Shown here: positions 35,997-45,167 of the stretch, piece after piece
Numbering within the stretch: position 1 is the stretch's first letter
Layout: the number at the start of each line of letters is the position of its first letter
Source: Nitrincola sp048264025
GTDB lineage: Bacteria; Pseudomonadota; Gammaproteobacteria; Pseudomonadales; Balneatricaceae
Assembly (NCBI RefSeq): GCF_048264025.1
Contig: NZ_JBLXDN010000013.1
Location: forward strand, 48,682-112,681
DNA length: 64,000 nucleotides
Reading direction: 5' to 3'
The notes under the pieces: model-generated
Told to the model about the DNA's origin: nothing
Databases searched by the model: none
The model's input: the letters and a program-made list of their open reading frames with translations, nothing else
Position numbers and translations under genes: made by a program

Positions 35997-36200
35997 GATG
36001 ATTTTAGTGTTCGTTCTCGTTCTCGTTCTTCTTCTTGGTAATGTTGTCACTCTATACCGGATTTCTGACACCAGCCTGAAGGGGATGAGCGTGTAGATTA
36101 AAAATGTCTTGGTGACGATGACCGTCGATGGTTGGAAAATGTACGCCATTGCGGATACAATTTTCTGACCTTAACAATGCACAGCTGTACAGGGCTTGCA

Positions 36201-36974
36201 ATGACGTCTCGAAACACTTCACAAAAGGGTTCTTCCCGTTTAGGTGCACCCTATTTACGCAGTATACGTAGCAACTCCGAGCGTATGAACGGTGGCGATT
36301 TCCCTTTTAACATCCCAGCATTTCGTCATGGAATTGATCTTGAGCTACCAACTCCAGTGACATTCTTGGTTGGAGAGAATGGCAGCGGAAAATCTACCCT
36401 TCTCGAAGCGCTTGCCGAAATCTGTGGTTTTAATCCAGAAGGTGGGAACCGAGACCATTATCGGGAAGCGAGAGAAGATCGTTCAGAGTTAGCGCAGGCA
36501 CTGCGCCTCTCGTGGATGCCTAAAGTGACGGAAGGTTTTTTTATGCGTGCGGAAAGCTTCTACAATTTTGCTTCTTACCTCGATAGTGTTTCCAACTTCT
36601 TGGCTTATGGCGGCAAATCGCTTCATCATCAGTCTCATGGCGAGTCGTTCCTGGCGTTATTTCAGCATCGATTTGAACACGGGCTATATATCCTTGATGA
36701 ACCGGAGGCCGCTTTATCACCACAAAGACAGCTGGCGTTCTTAAAAATCATTCATGAGCTTGAAGTTCCTCGACACGCCCAATTTTTGATTGCCACCCAC
36801 TCACCGATTCTACTAGCCTATCCGGGTGCCACCCTGTATCAGTTTGAGGAAGACGGCATTCGGGAAGTTGCTTATCACGAAACAGATCACTACCTGGTCA
36901 CCAAGGAGTTCTTAAACAGGCCGGATCGAATCCTTAAATATCTGTTTTCAGAAGAGGATGAGTTCGATGGCTAG
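36201..36974 (+). CDS. AAA family ATPase (ABC/RecF-like)
   Basis: This soluble ATPase of 257 aa has Walker A LVGENGSGKSTLLEAL (about residues 62-77), a signature-like segment in SHGESFLALF, Walker B YILDEPEAALSPQRQ and an H-loop TH in LIATHSP. These are the features of AAA_21/RecF-type ATPases that often act in DNA transactions or defence. No partner nuclease gene is adjacent. The frame opens at a TTG (36132); ATG 36201 gives a family-like N-terminus. Confidence 0.82.
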   Translation: MTSRNTSQKGSSRLGAPYLRSIRSNSERMNGGDFPFNIPAFRHGIDLELPTPVTFLVGENGSGKSTLLEALAEICGFNPEGGNRDHYREAREDRSELAQALRLSWMPKVTEGFFMRAESFYNFASYLDSVSNFLAYGGKSLHHQSHGESFLALFQHRFEHGLYILDEPEAALSPQRQLAFLKIIHELEVPRHAQFLIATHSPILLAYPGATLYQFEEDGIREVAYHETDHYLVTKEFLNRPDRILKYLFSEEDEFDG

Positions 36975-37187
36975 CCAGCTATGCCGAAACGGAGGTGGAA
37001 TTTGAGTAGGGGCATCATCCTAAACCCATGGCCTTGGGATTACTCCATGATTAGCCACATCACAAGATGTTTGCTTGGGAAATTCAGTTGAAAATACAAA
37101 ACCGCGCATGCTGAGCGGTATTAAGCGCATCTAGCGCCACTTATAGACATACCACGGGAGCAGCAACGAAATGAATGGAGAGCCAAA

Positions 37188-37976
37188 ATGAGTGAAACAC
37201 TATCTACCGAAAGCAGCACACCAAGTGTGAGCGAAGCTTGGAAGGTGAAGTTCGATATCTTCCAAAAAATTGGAGCGGGTGAGCATTTTCTGTACAGAGC
37301 TATGAGCTCTGCTGAATACAAAGGGCTTCGTTTCAGAGAGAGAAATAAGATTTCTTTCAATATATTAGCGTTTCTGTTTGGCTCTCTTTATTATTTTAGC
37401 AAAAAAATGTGGGCAAAAGGCGCCGTAATCCTAGGTGTAACATGGGTGCTGGCTACTTTGTTAACGCTTTTGGAATTCATTCTTGGGTTTGAGTTTCCCG
37501 CTGTTGCTTATTGGATTCCATCATCTGTTATTTGTGCTCAGCTAGCCAATTATGATTACTTTCGAAAAGTAATGTATGGTGAAAGCATGTGGGGCGGCTG
37601 GCCCAGCATGTTTTCAAAGCCAGTGGGAGCGGTAGGTTTTCCGTTGCTGGCATTGGTTTTATTGTTTGGCATAATAATGTTGGGTCCCGTCCCTGTTCCT
37701 AAATGTAGCGATACAGAAACAACAAACCTGATCAAACAAATTGCAGGTCGTGAAATGGTTAATCAACTAGGCGCTGAAGCCGCAAAAATGTTTTCCTATA
37801 AGGTTGGTGTAATAAGAACCACAAATACAAATGAACAGACTGGGGCCTACGAGTGCGCCGCCGAATTGAGTATTATCGCTAGTAACACAGGGCAAGCTAA
37901 CGAAATTCCAATCACCTATACTGTCGAAATGGCCGATAACGGGAAAGAATTTTACGTCAGTGTGTTTGGCCTATAA
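37188..37976 (+). CDS. DUF2628-like membrane protein with C-terminal periplasmic-type domain
   Basis: This protein of 262 aa has a soluble N-terminus (about 1-55). TM segments follow at about 58-78, 82-105, 108-130 and 148-170. A C-terminal domain of about 85 residues begins after a short loop with CSDTETTNLIKQIAGRE. The N-terminal and TM part resembles DUF2628. Function is unknown. ATG 37188 has GGAGAG upstream. Nothing in the neighbours explains it. Confidence 0.62.
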   Translation: MSETLSTESSTPSVSEAWKVKFDIFQKIGAGEHFLYRAMSSAEYKGLRFRERNKISFNILAFLFGSLYYFSKKMWAKGAVILGVTWVLATLLTLLEFILGFEFPAVAYWIPSSVICAQLANYDYFRKVMYGESMWGGWPSMFSKPVGAVGFPLLALVLLFGIIMLGPVPVPKCSDTETTNLIKQIAGREMVNQLGAEAAKMFSYKVGVIRTTNTNEQTGAYECAAELSIIASNTGQANEIPITYTVEMADNGKEFYVSVFGL

Positions 37977-38079
37977 AAGTTACCTAGCAATGCCAGTCAC
38001 GGAGCTGGCTACTTCATTGTGGCTTCGCAGCCGCACGAGCTGTGCAGCGCTAGAACTCAATACGAGGAGTCAGACGTAA

Positions 38080-38706
38080 ATGGAAGAGATTAATTATTTA
38101 CTCATTGTTGCCGCTGCTTTTGCGGCGATAGCTAGTCCTGGGCCAGCAACACTTGCAATAGCCGGAACCTCTATGAGCCACGGTCGTTTCTTCGGTCTGT
38201 CTCTCGCTGCCGGAGTTCTTACGGGATCCTTAGTTTGGTCTACTGCCGCAGCGTTTGGGCTTGCAGCAGTACTGCATACCAATGTTTGGGTGTTTGAAAT
38301 CCTGAGGTATTGTGGAGCGCTCTATCTTTTGTATTTAGCGTTTAAATCCCTGCGCTCCGCGTTCAATTCAACGCCATTAGATCTACCTAGAAATAAAACA
38401 GTGACAGTCAGAGGACACTACTTTAAGGGCTTGCTAATTCATCTTACTAATCCAAAAGCTATTCTGTTCTTCGGCGCTCTTTACTCAATTGGTGTTCCCA
38501 CAACCGCGCAGCCCATAGAGCTTCTATCGGTAATCCTTGTGGTTGGGGCGGTAAGCTTGTTAATTTTTCTTGGTTATGCGGTGCTCTTTTCTAACAGATT
38601 CGCTAGACAAGTATATCTAAAATCTAAAGTGGCATTTGAGGCTGTATTTGCTGTATTTTTTGGAGTGGTTGGCTTTAAATTACTGACAAGTAAAATCGTA
38701 GAATAG
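38080..38706 (+). CDS. LysE/RhtB family amino-acid exporter
   Basis: This inner-membrane exporter of 208 aa has about six TM helices. The family hallmark ASPGPATLAIAG is near the N-terminus, and GALYLLYLAFKSLRSA and HLTNPKAILFFGAL follow. Substrates in the family are amino acids such as threonine, homoserine or lysine; the specific one cannot be read from sequence. It stands alone with spacers on both sides. Confidence 0.9.
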   Translation: MEEINYLLIVAAAFAAIASPGPATLAIAGTSMSHGRFFGLSLAAGVLTGSLVWSTAAAFGLAAVLHTNVWVFEILRYCGALYLLYLAFKSLRSAFNSTPLDLPRNKTVTVRGHYFKGLLIHLTNPKAILFFGALYSIGVPTTAQPIELLSVILVVGAVSLLIFLGYAVLFSNRFARQVYLKSKVAFEAVFAVFFGVVGFKLLTSKIVE

Positions 38707-38838
38707 TGTCCTAAGAATTTGTTGTACTTAGAAAAATAATACGCGGTGCTCGCATTTTTTTAGTGAGCGTGGCGTTATTATATTTACATGCAGAATCAGT
38801 ACCATTCTAATCACAGTCAAAAATCGGAGGCACTAAAC

Positions 38839-39555
38839 TTGGCCAAGTTTCTGAATACCAGCGCAACCAACTACTTCCTCGAAGAGCTGATCAAGAGTGC
38901 ATCTGATCGGTTAGTACTTATCAGTCCCTTCCTAAAGCTGAATGATCGTATCAAGGAACTGCTAGAAGATAAAAATCGCCTCAAGATTGATGTTCGGATC
39001 GTCTACGGTAAGAACGAACTACAGCCAGAGGAAATTAACTGGCTCAAAGAGCTATCATTCGTCAGAACCAGCTTCTGCAAAAATCTTCATGCCAAATGCT
39101 ACCTGAACGAAGAAACCTGCATCATAACCAGTCTCAACCTGTACGAATTCAGCCAGGTCAATAATAACGAGATGGGTGTAGCGCTAAGTCGTGCTGAGGA
39201 TGGGGAGCTTTATCGGGAAGCATATGAGGAGGCGCAGAGAATTATTCGCATCAGTGATGAAGTCCGCATGTCCTTGGAAAAAGTCTCGAAGGAAGCTCCA
39301 GCTAAGACAGTAGCCCAAGCTGAAGACTCTGATACAGACTCCGAAAAATTGAGCACTTCCAAGCTAGGGAAAAAGCTTGGTCTCAGCACCCAGGATGTGC
39401 TGGAAAAATTAACGTCTGCGGGCTATCTCGAAGTCAAAGAAGAAAAGCACTATCTCACTGATTTGGGCAAAGAGGCCGGTGGCGAGTTTCGGATGAGCAA
39501 GCGTTTCGGCCCATATTTTTTATGGCCCGCATCGCTGCCTGTGGAGCACCGGTAA
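38839..39555 (+). CDS. PLD-like phosphodiesterase with C-terminal winged-helix region
   Basis: This protein of 238 aa has an N-terminal phospholipase-D-like nuclease domain. A strand KIDVRIVYGKNE and the HxK motif in KNLHAKCYLNEETC are followed by SLNLYEFSQVNNNEMG. One HKD-type motif means it would act as a dimer. The C-terminal third (SKLGKKLGLSTQDVLEKL) looks like a small winged-helix or domain-of-translation-factor-like fold. I chose TTG 38839 because GGAGG lies eight bases upstream. The ATG at 38788 that opens the frame has no SD. Confidence 0.72.
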   Translation: MAKFLNTSATNYFLEELIKSASDRLVLISPFLKLNDRIKELLEDKNRLKIDVRIVYGKNELQPEEINWLKELSFVRTSFCKNLHAKCYLNEETCIITSLNLYEFSQVNNNEMGVALSRAEDGELYREAYEEAQRIIRISDEVRMSLEKVSKEAPAKTVAQAEDSDTDSEKLSTSKLGKKLGLSTQDVLEKLTSAGYLEVKEEKHYLTDLGKEAGGEFRMSKRFGPYFLWPASLPVEHR

Positions 39556-40117
39556 AGGGAGATGACACTGGCATATTTTCAGATGTGACTATAATAATAC
39601 TGACATTATTTAGCAGTAAAGCAGCGTAATTAATGGGCTACAATGAATATACATTAATATTTTTAGTCAGATATATGGTAGCTATGTCTATTGCAATGAA
39701 AGTGGCATCTCGGGTTAACCGCATGAAGCTACGCTAAGCGCCAGAGGGTGTACTTCTGCGTGGGCTTCTAGTAACACCACCTGAGTCTGTGAGCATCCCC
39801 GATCTGAAAAGGGCCTGTCAGCGATTGTCTCTAACACCTGCAGAAACTGAGCAGTGGCAAAGAAACTTAAAAGTCCTGTGGGTGACTGAAATCGTGATAG
39901 TTAAACCGCACTTCTGACGGAGTGGTCCAGTCAGGTAAAACGTTACGTTCTAAAATGACATTGCGTCGTAATCCAGAGGAGGCAATCGAGCATTTGGTTC
40001 ATAAAGCTCTCGATAATCTTCAATCCAGTTTACCTGAAGCAATATCAAGAGGCTGAAGTTTACAAAGTAATCCGTCGATCAGGCGGGCAAAAAGCTGGGT
40101 TCAGAAAAGGAGACTTT
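39556..40117 (+). other. Gene-poor stretch with degenerate coding remnants
   Basis: There is no intact gene in this 562-base stretch. An interrupted frame (39684-39917) and a short frame 39957-40055 (MTLRRNPEEAIEHLV, 32 codons) are present. The rest shows nothing recognisable. The region separates the PLD-like gene from the DUF1272 gene and looks like decayed accessory DNA. Confidence 0.5.
39684..39917 (+). pseudogene. Small gene interrupted by one in-frame stop
   Basis: ATG 39684 begins MSIAMKVASRVNRMKLR and meets TAA at 39735. The same frame then continues for 59 codons (APEGVLLRGLLVTPP and onwards) to a TGA at 39915-39917. A single C-to-T change of CAA to TAA would explain the break. Any resemblance to the N-terminus of DUF6088/AbiEi-like proteins is weak. 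Confidence 0.35.
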
Positions 40118-40369
40118 ATGCTAGAACTTAGACCAAACTGTGAGTGCTGCGACAAAGACTTGCCGCCGAATTCAAGCGAAGCGGTCATCTGTACTTTTGA
40201 ATGCACTTTCTGTTCAAGTTGCGCAGAAAGTGTTTTGCAGCATCAGTGCCCGAACTGCGGCGGGAACCTGGTTCAACGCCCAATAAGACCGGAATCGCTG
40301 TTAGCGAAAAATCCGGCTTCAACTAAGCGCATCCTGAAACAAGGCGGATGTGTCACCTTAAATTCATAG
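40118..40369 (+). CDS. DUF1272 zinc-ribbon-like protein
   Basis: This protein of 83 aa has the characteristic DUF1272 start MLELRPNCECCDKDLPPNS. Cysteine pairs in CECC, CTFECTFCSSC and CPNCGG suggest two zinc sites. It ends in a short basic tail. A good SD (AAAAGGAG) precedes the ATG. Function is unknown. Confidence 0.86.
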   Translation: MLELRPNCECCDKDLPPNSSEAVICTFECTFCSSCAESVLQHQCPNCGGNLVQRPIRPESLLAKNPASTKRILKQGGCVTLNS

Positions 40370-40491
40370 CTAGGCCTTTCGTTGCGGCTTCGCCTTGACT
40401 ACAGTATGAGGGCTCTTCAACTTGGCTACACCGGATACTACTCAGGTGAGGTTCAGCACTTTGACTTTAAAGCGGTGCACCGCTCATATGA

Positions 40492-41148
40492 ATGAATAGG
40501 CATAACCCAATAGCAGGACGTGAACAGACACCGCGAGAGGAGGTCGCTAACTCGGTCAGTCATGGCATAGGGATGATTGCGGCGCTGATTGGTGCTTTCT
40601 TTCTTATCCAGCATGCCGTGATGCTTGGAGACCCTGCATTTATCGTGGGCTGCAGCATCTTCGCAGCCACCATGGTGATGCTCTATATGGCATCCTCTCT
40701 CTACCATGCGTTACCGCCAGGCAGGAACAAGGCGGTGTTTCTAGTGATTGAGCATTCGGGCATCTTTCTGTTAATTGCCGGTACTTACACGCCGTTAACA
40801 CTGGGTGTTTTGTACGGCCCCTGGGGTTGGTTGTTGCTGAGAATTGTTTGGGGGCTCGCCTTTATCGGGATCACCTTAAAGATCCTTCTCAAGTCACATC
40901 ACCACATTCTGTTCACCAGTCTTTACCTGCTGATGGGTTGGACAATCGTGATTGCAATTGAGCCGTTGATGGCCAATATTTCTCAGACTGGCTTATTTTT
41001 GTTAGTGGCAGGAGGCCTGTCCTACACAGTCGGCGTGATCTTCTTTGCCACTGACTCAGCATTGAAATATGGTCACTTTGTCTGGCATTTGTTCGTTATT
41101 GGCGGCACTACCTGCCATTATTTTGCCGTGCTTGGGTATAAAGGCTGA
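40492..41148 (+). CDS. Haemolysin III / PAQR family membrane protein
   Basis: This protein of 218 aa has seven TM segments. The conserved metal-site residues of the PAQR/HlyIII family are present: SVSHGIG near the N-terminus, SSLYHALPP after TM2, IEHSGIFLLIAGTYTP, and the His pair near the C-terminus (HFVWHLFVIGGTTCHYFA). Members are proposed hydrolases or channels. The start is ATG 40492; the SD is not obvious. Confidence 0.88.
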   Translation: MNRHNPIAGREQTPREEVANSVSHGIGMIAALIGAFFLIQHAVMLGDPAFIVGCSIFAATMVMLYMASSLYHALPPGRNKAVFLVIEHSGIFLLIAGTYTPLTLGVLYGPWGWLLLRIVWGLAFIGITLKILLKSHHHILFTSLYLLMGWTIVIAIEPLMANISQTGLFLLVAGGLSYTVGVIFFATDSALKYGHFVWHLFVIGGTTCHYFAVLGYKG

Positions 41149-41255
41149 CAGCAATTTTTTGATGTTTGTCCTTGTTCTGTGCGTGTCCCTGCGCTCCACG
41201 GCGGAATTTGTCACGTTGGAGCTTCCAGGGGCGAAGATCATCAAGTGGAAAAGCG

Positions 41256-42134
41256 CTAATCACACTGTTGACGCCTGGCGACCTGTAAAAAAGCAACTAA
41301 CTCGTCGCCATGTTGAATAATGCTGGGGGTCAGATCATGGCCCCCAGCTACGACACGCAGCACGGCGTTATCGGTTTTGCTGGCCAGTTTATAAGCGTCT
41401 TCCAAAGGGATGGTCGTATCGCTGTCGCCATGCACCAGCAGAATAGGGCAATGAACGCGTGTTATGGTGTCAACCGGTGCGATGGTATCAAACCGATACC
41501 CTATAATCCGTTCTACATAGCCCAGTACGTACCAACCCAGTGGGAAGAATGGAATGCCTTTTTCCACTAACCAACGCTTCATCATATCGGTGGGGTGGGC
41601 AAAGCTGGATAGACTCACCACCGCTGCGATGTCATTACGGCGAGAGGCGGCCAGAAGTGTTGCCGCCGCACCCACTGAGTGACCGATCAACGCAATCGGA
41701 CATTTGCCTTGGCTGTCGTTTAACCAGGCTATCGCCGCATCAATATCCTCAGCGAAACGTGGCATTGAAGAGAAGGTATCTTCGTCGCTATTGCCATGGT
41801 TACGCACGTCAAATAGCAGTACATTCCAACCTGTCGACACTAGCATTGGCACCAAGGGGAGCAATGCCCTCCGATTAGCACCCCAGCCATGCGTTAATAT
41901 CACATGACCCTGCGCTTCGGTACTGGCAAGCCACCAACCCTCCAGCATTCGCCCTCGCTTTGTCGCAAATCGTACCGTTTGGCTATTAAGATGATCTATG
42001 TCGGGTAGTTCGGGAACTGGCACTCGGGCAGGGCTCAGTTCCTGGCGCAGCCGGTGGTGAAAACGCTGCCGTAGCGCTATAGCGGCGAATACGACTAAGA
42101 ATACAACCCCTGTAACATATAACCAGATATACAT
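41256..42134 (-). CDS. Membrane-anchored alpha/beta hydrolase
   Basis: This protein of 292 aa has an N-terminal TM helix (about residues 5-22). The hydrolase fold shows VILTHGWGANRRALLPL and the nucleophile motif ALIGHSVGAAATLLA. The acid is in LLVHGDSDTTIPLED and the histidine in VAGGHDLTP. It resembles the YjfP/FrsA-like peptidase-type hydrolases, but the substrate is unknown. It is the only long minus-strand gene in this part and is convergent with the haemolysin III gene. Confidence 0.84.
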   Translation of the reverse strand: MYIWLYVTGVVFLVVFAAIALRQRFHHRLRQELSPARVPVPELPDIDHLNSQTVRFATKRGRMLEGWWLASTEAQGHVILTHGWGANRRALLPLVPMLVSTGWNVLLFDVRNHGNSDEDTFSSMPRFAEDIDAAIAWLNDSQGKCPIALIGHSVGAAATLLAASRRNDIAAVVSLSSFAHPTDMMKRWLVEKGIPFFPLGWYVLGYVERIIGYRFDTIAPVDTITRVHCPILLVHGDSDTTIPLEDAYKLASKTDNAVLRVVAGGHDLTPSIIQHGDELVAFLQVARRQQCD

Positions 42135-42402
42135 ACCGCTATCCTTTTCGGAACCAAGGCAAGAGTGTCAGCGTGATTATCAACCATGAGGGCTGCAAAT
42201 AGATACCAGGCCAATTACCTGGATATGAGTAATTTCCCAATCTGTGATATAAAATTGCTAATCAGGCGTTGTAGCAGACCAGCAGGGCAGTGCGCGGGTA
42301 AGCATACAACGGGAAACTGTTTGTGCAAAACCATAAAGTAGGTGTGCTTAGGGATAGTTTCCGATTGCAGCCTTTGGCCGTTGGACATTGATGGATGGAT
42401 AT

Positions 42403-43491
42403 ATGCAACAACTTAAAGGCATTCTGCTCTTTTTTAGTTTGGTTTTCCCTGCTGTTATTTTTGCTCAAACCATCCGAATAGATGATTTCTCATCGAGATA
42501 CTATGCTGAGGTTCATGTTGAAGGTGGTGAGCTGTATATTAAAGATAAGCAAACGAATGCGGAAGTTATTTTTGCAGATATAAGCGATGTAGATATTAAT
42601 TATGAAAGTGAAAGTGGCCTTAGTTCTAATGTGATTCAGAGACCCTATGGCGATCAAAGTTTAATTATCTATGAAGACTTTAATTTTGATGGTGAAAAAG
42701 ATTTTGCCATCAAGAATGGCTATTATAGTTGTTATGGTGGTCCTTCATTTCTGATTTATATTAATAAATCAAATGGTTTTTATCTTGATAATGATTTTAC
42801 CAGCGTGGCGCAAGAGTATTGTGGAATTTTTGGAGTAGATACAGAAACAGAGACTATTCATGCCATGACTAAGAGTGGTTGTTGTTGGCACCGTTTTGAT
42901 ACCTATAAGGTAGAAGATGGGAAGCTTGAGATTGTGCAGAGCATCGAAGAGGTCTATGGGATTAGAGGCACTCCTTTTATAGAAAGTTATATAACAGAGT
43001 ACAAGGATGGTGAAGAAGTATTTCAGGTGAATGTGGATGTAGATAGAAGCGAAGTTAATGTGCAGTTTTCTTTTGATCTGGAGAATGGAAGCAACGTTGT
43101 ACTCTTTAAAAGCCACGATTTTCTTTATTATATGCAAACTAATCCGCAGGGAGAAATCGAATTTGCTTTCAATAGAGAACCTGTCTATGGCGATGATTAC
43201 CAAGATATTGGTGGATCTTTTGTTTATCATAGCAATGCTTCGAACAGAAAAGAACTGCAGTTCAATACAATAGATGCTGGGTATGCTATCTATTATGAAG
43301 AAGTTAACGGTGCGCTATCGAATGTTGGCATTGTCGTTGAAAGTAATGAAAAAATATATGAACTCAACGGGTTAATCGACACTGTTTATGGAGACATGAA
43401 GGTTATTCTGGAAGAAGCGGGTAATGAATCGTTGAAAAATGTAGTGCTCTTTGACGAGCGTTACGATGATGAAAGTACATCAATTAGATAG
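42403..43491 (+). CDS. Secreted protein, XAC2610-like, A+T-rich
   Basis: From ATG 42403 (TGGATGGA upstream) this is 362 aa. A signal peptide ends at about residue 22 (FPAVIFAQ). The mature part contains IIYEDFNFDGEKDFAI, an Asp-rich loop typical of XAC2610-like and FG-GAP-related proteins that can bind calcium. The C-terminal half is beta-rich and unrecognised. It is markedly A+T-rich compared with its neighbours, suggesting recent acquisition. Function is unknown. Confidence 0.62.
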   Translation: MQQLKGILLFFSLVFPAVIFAQTIRIDDFSSRYYAEVHVEGGELYIKDKQTNAEVIFADISDVDINYESESGLSSNVIQRPYGDQSLIIYEDFNFDGEKDFAIKNGYYSCYGGPSFLIYINKSNGFYLDNDFTSVAQEYCGIFGVDTETETIHAMTKSGCCWHRFDTYKVEDGKLEIVQSIEEVYGIRGTPFIESYITEYKDGEEVFQVNVDVDRSEVNVQFSFDLENGSNVVLFKSHDFLYYMQTNPQGEIEFAFNREPVYGDDYQDIGGSFVYHSNASNRKELQFNTIDAGYAIYYEEVNGALSNVGIVVESNEKIYELNGLIDTVYGDMKVILEEAGNESLKNVVLFDERYDDESTSIR

Positions 43492-43538
43492 AAGATATAT
43501 TTTATAAATTTTTATTATTTGGTAGGAGTTGCACCAAC

Positions 43539-44069
43539 ATGAAAATTCTCATTCTACCCGGTTTCGGAAATTCAGGGCCAGATCACTGGCAAAGTCGCTG
43601 GGAGCAACTCAATAACAACTGCATTCGTGTTCACCAACAGAGCTGGGAAAACCCTATCTGCTCCGACTGGGTTGTCTCACTTGAAGACGCTGTTAAATCT
43701 TCCGGTCCAAGTACCACGCTGGTGGCGCATAGCTTAGGATGTTTACTCGTTGCTCACTGGGCAGCCAAAACGAATCTGAAAATAAAAGCCGCTTTACTCG
43801 TCGCCGTCCCAGATCCTAAAAGCCCGGAATTCCCAACTCAAGCCCTGGGGTTTGAGCCATTGCCAGTGGATCGGTTACCGTTTAAATCTATTGTTGTCGC
43901 AAGCACCAATGACCCCTATGGCGGGATCATCTATTCTGAAAAATGTGCGTCGAACTGGGGGAGCGACCTTGTTAACATTGGTGAGGCGGGTCATATCAAT
44001 GGCGATAGCGGATTGGGTGATTGGCCTCAGGGTCAAAAGCTGCTGCAACAACTTGAGGGGCTTATTTGA
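43539..44069 (+). CDS. RBBP9/YdeN-family serine hydrolase
   Basis: This small alpha/beta hydrolase of 176 aa shows ILILPGFGNSGPDHWQSRWE, a clear family signature. The nucleophile is in LVAHSLGCLLVAHWA, the Asp in ASTNDPYGG and the His in GEAGHINGDSGLG. SD AGGAG precedes the ATG. Physiological substrates of the family are not settled. Confidence 0.9.
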   Translation: MKILILPGFGNSGPDHWQSRWEQLNNNCIRVHQQSWENPICSDWVVSLEDAVKSSGPSTTLVAHSLGCLLVAHWAAKTNLKIKAALLVAVPDPKSPEFPTQALGFEPLPVDRLPFKSIVVASTNDPYGGIIYSEKCASNWGSDLVNIGEAGHINGDSGLGDWPQGQKLLQQLEGLI

Positions 44070-44152
44070 GGTAAGCTGCAAATGTTGAATCGTTTTGAAA
44101 TGTAACAAACGTAAGCATTAACTAAACTTATCCGGTATGAGTAGCAACCCGT

Positions 44153-44995
44153 ATGCAGATGCATCTTAACAAGGCCAAAACATTCCGTGATCTTCATGCA
44201 CAATCGAAGGTCTTTCTGATGCCCAATGCTTGGGATGGCGGTAGCGCCCGAATGCTTGCGGCAGCTGGATTTTCCGCTATCGCGACGACGAGCGCAGGCA
44301 TTGCCTACTCGCTCGGGCTTCCGGACTATGAGGGAGCCGTTACGCGAACGGACATGCTCAATAGAGTACGAGAAATAGCCGAAGCTGTTAATGTCCCTGT
44401 GAGCGCTGATCTCGAAGCGGGTTATGGTGCTGAGCCTGAGCAGGTAGCCGAGACGATAGAACTGGCAATTATCTCTGGCGCTATTGGTGGAAACATAGAA
44501 GACTTCACCGGCGATCTATCCATGCCCCTGTTCGACCTGCCACTCGCCATAGAGCGAATTCGTATGGCGCGCAAAGTGGCCGATGAAAGCGATATTCCGT
44601 TCACGTTGACTGCCCGCACGGATTGCTACCTTACTGGCGTGAAAAATCCCTTTTCGGAAGCTGTTCACAGGGCAAATAGCTATAGGGAAGCGGGTGCAGA
44701 TTGCCTGTTTGTTCCTGGTGTGTCGGATCCGAAAGTGATTGCTGAGCTGGTTAAAGAGATCGACGCGCCACTAAATGTTGTCATGGGTCTCAAGGGGCAG
44801 CCGTTAACGGTTTCTCAGCTTGAAGATCTGGGTGTGCGGCGTATTAGTATCGGAGGGAGTCTCGCTCGTGCTACATACGGACTCATGCGAAGGGCCGCAC
44901 AAGAAATGGTTGTAGATGGCACGTTTAACTATTCGAATAATCAAGTTCCGGATGCCGAACTTAGTGCGTTTTTCGCCGGTCATCGTAACACCTAA
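44153..44995 (+). CDS. Isocitrate lyase / PEP mutase superfamily protein
   Basis: This 280-aa TIM-barrel protein of the ICL/PEPM family begins like its relatives with FRDLHAQSKVFLMPNAWDGG. It has metal-binding Asp/Glu in PVSADLEAGYG and GGNIEDFTGD. The loop cysteine motif KKCGH of true isocitrate lyase is absent, as in oxaloacetate-decarboxylase-like or PEP-mutase-like members. The reaction cannot be fixed. After its stop (44996-45167) a short frame (LLATILGLAAIMHTSAVAF) has no SD and looks like debris. Confidence 0.85.
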   Translation: MQMHLNKAKTFRDLHAQSKVFLMPNAWDGGSARMLAAAGFSAIATTSAGIAYSLGLPDYEGAVTRTDMLNRVREIAEAVNVPVSADLEAGYGAEPEQVAETIELAIISGAIGGNIEDFTGDLSMPLFDLPLAIERIRMARKVADESDIPFTLTARTDCYLTGVKNPFSEAVHRANSYREAGADCLFVPGVSDPKVIAELVKEIDAPLNVVMGLKGQPLTVSQLEDLGVRRISIGGSLARATYGLMRRAAQEMVVDGTFNYSNNQVPDAELSAFFAGHRNT

Positions 44996-45167
44996 ACAAT
45001 GACTGAGGAGTTCCGCATTTGTTGGCCACTATTCTGGGCCTGGCCGCTATTATGCATACAAGTGCGGTAGCCTTTGTGGGTTTTGGTGCACAACTCGCTG
45101 TGTCGGATAGGTAGCTGCAAGGTGGTGTGGTGGGTGATTTCGAATCACGTGTTATCAGGGAAATACG

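Noticed and set aside
45018..45113. Short frame with a TM-like stretch (LLATILGLAAIMHTSAVAF) after the ICL/PEP-mutase-like gene
   Set aside because: It is 32 codons with no convincing ribosome-binding site. It weakly resembles part of an exporter helix and is best taken as debris.
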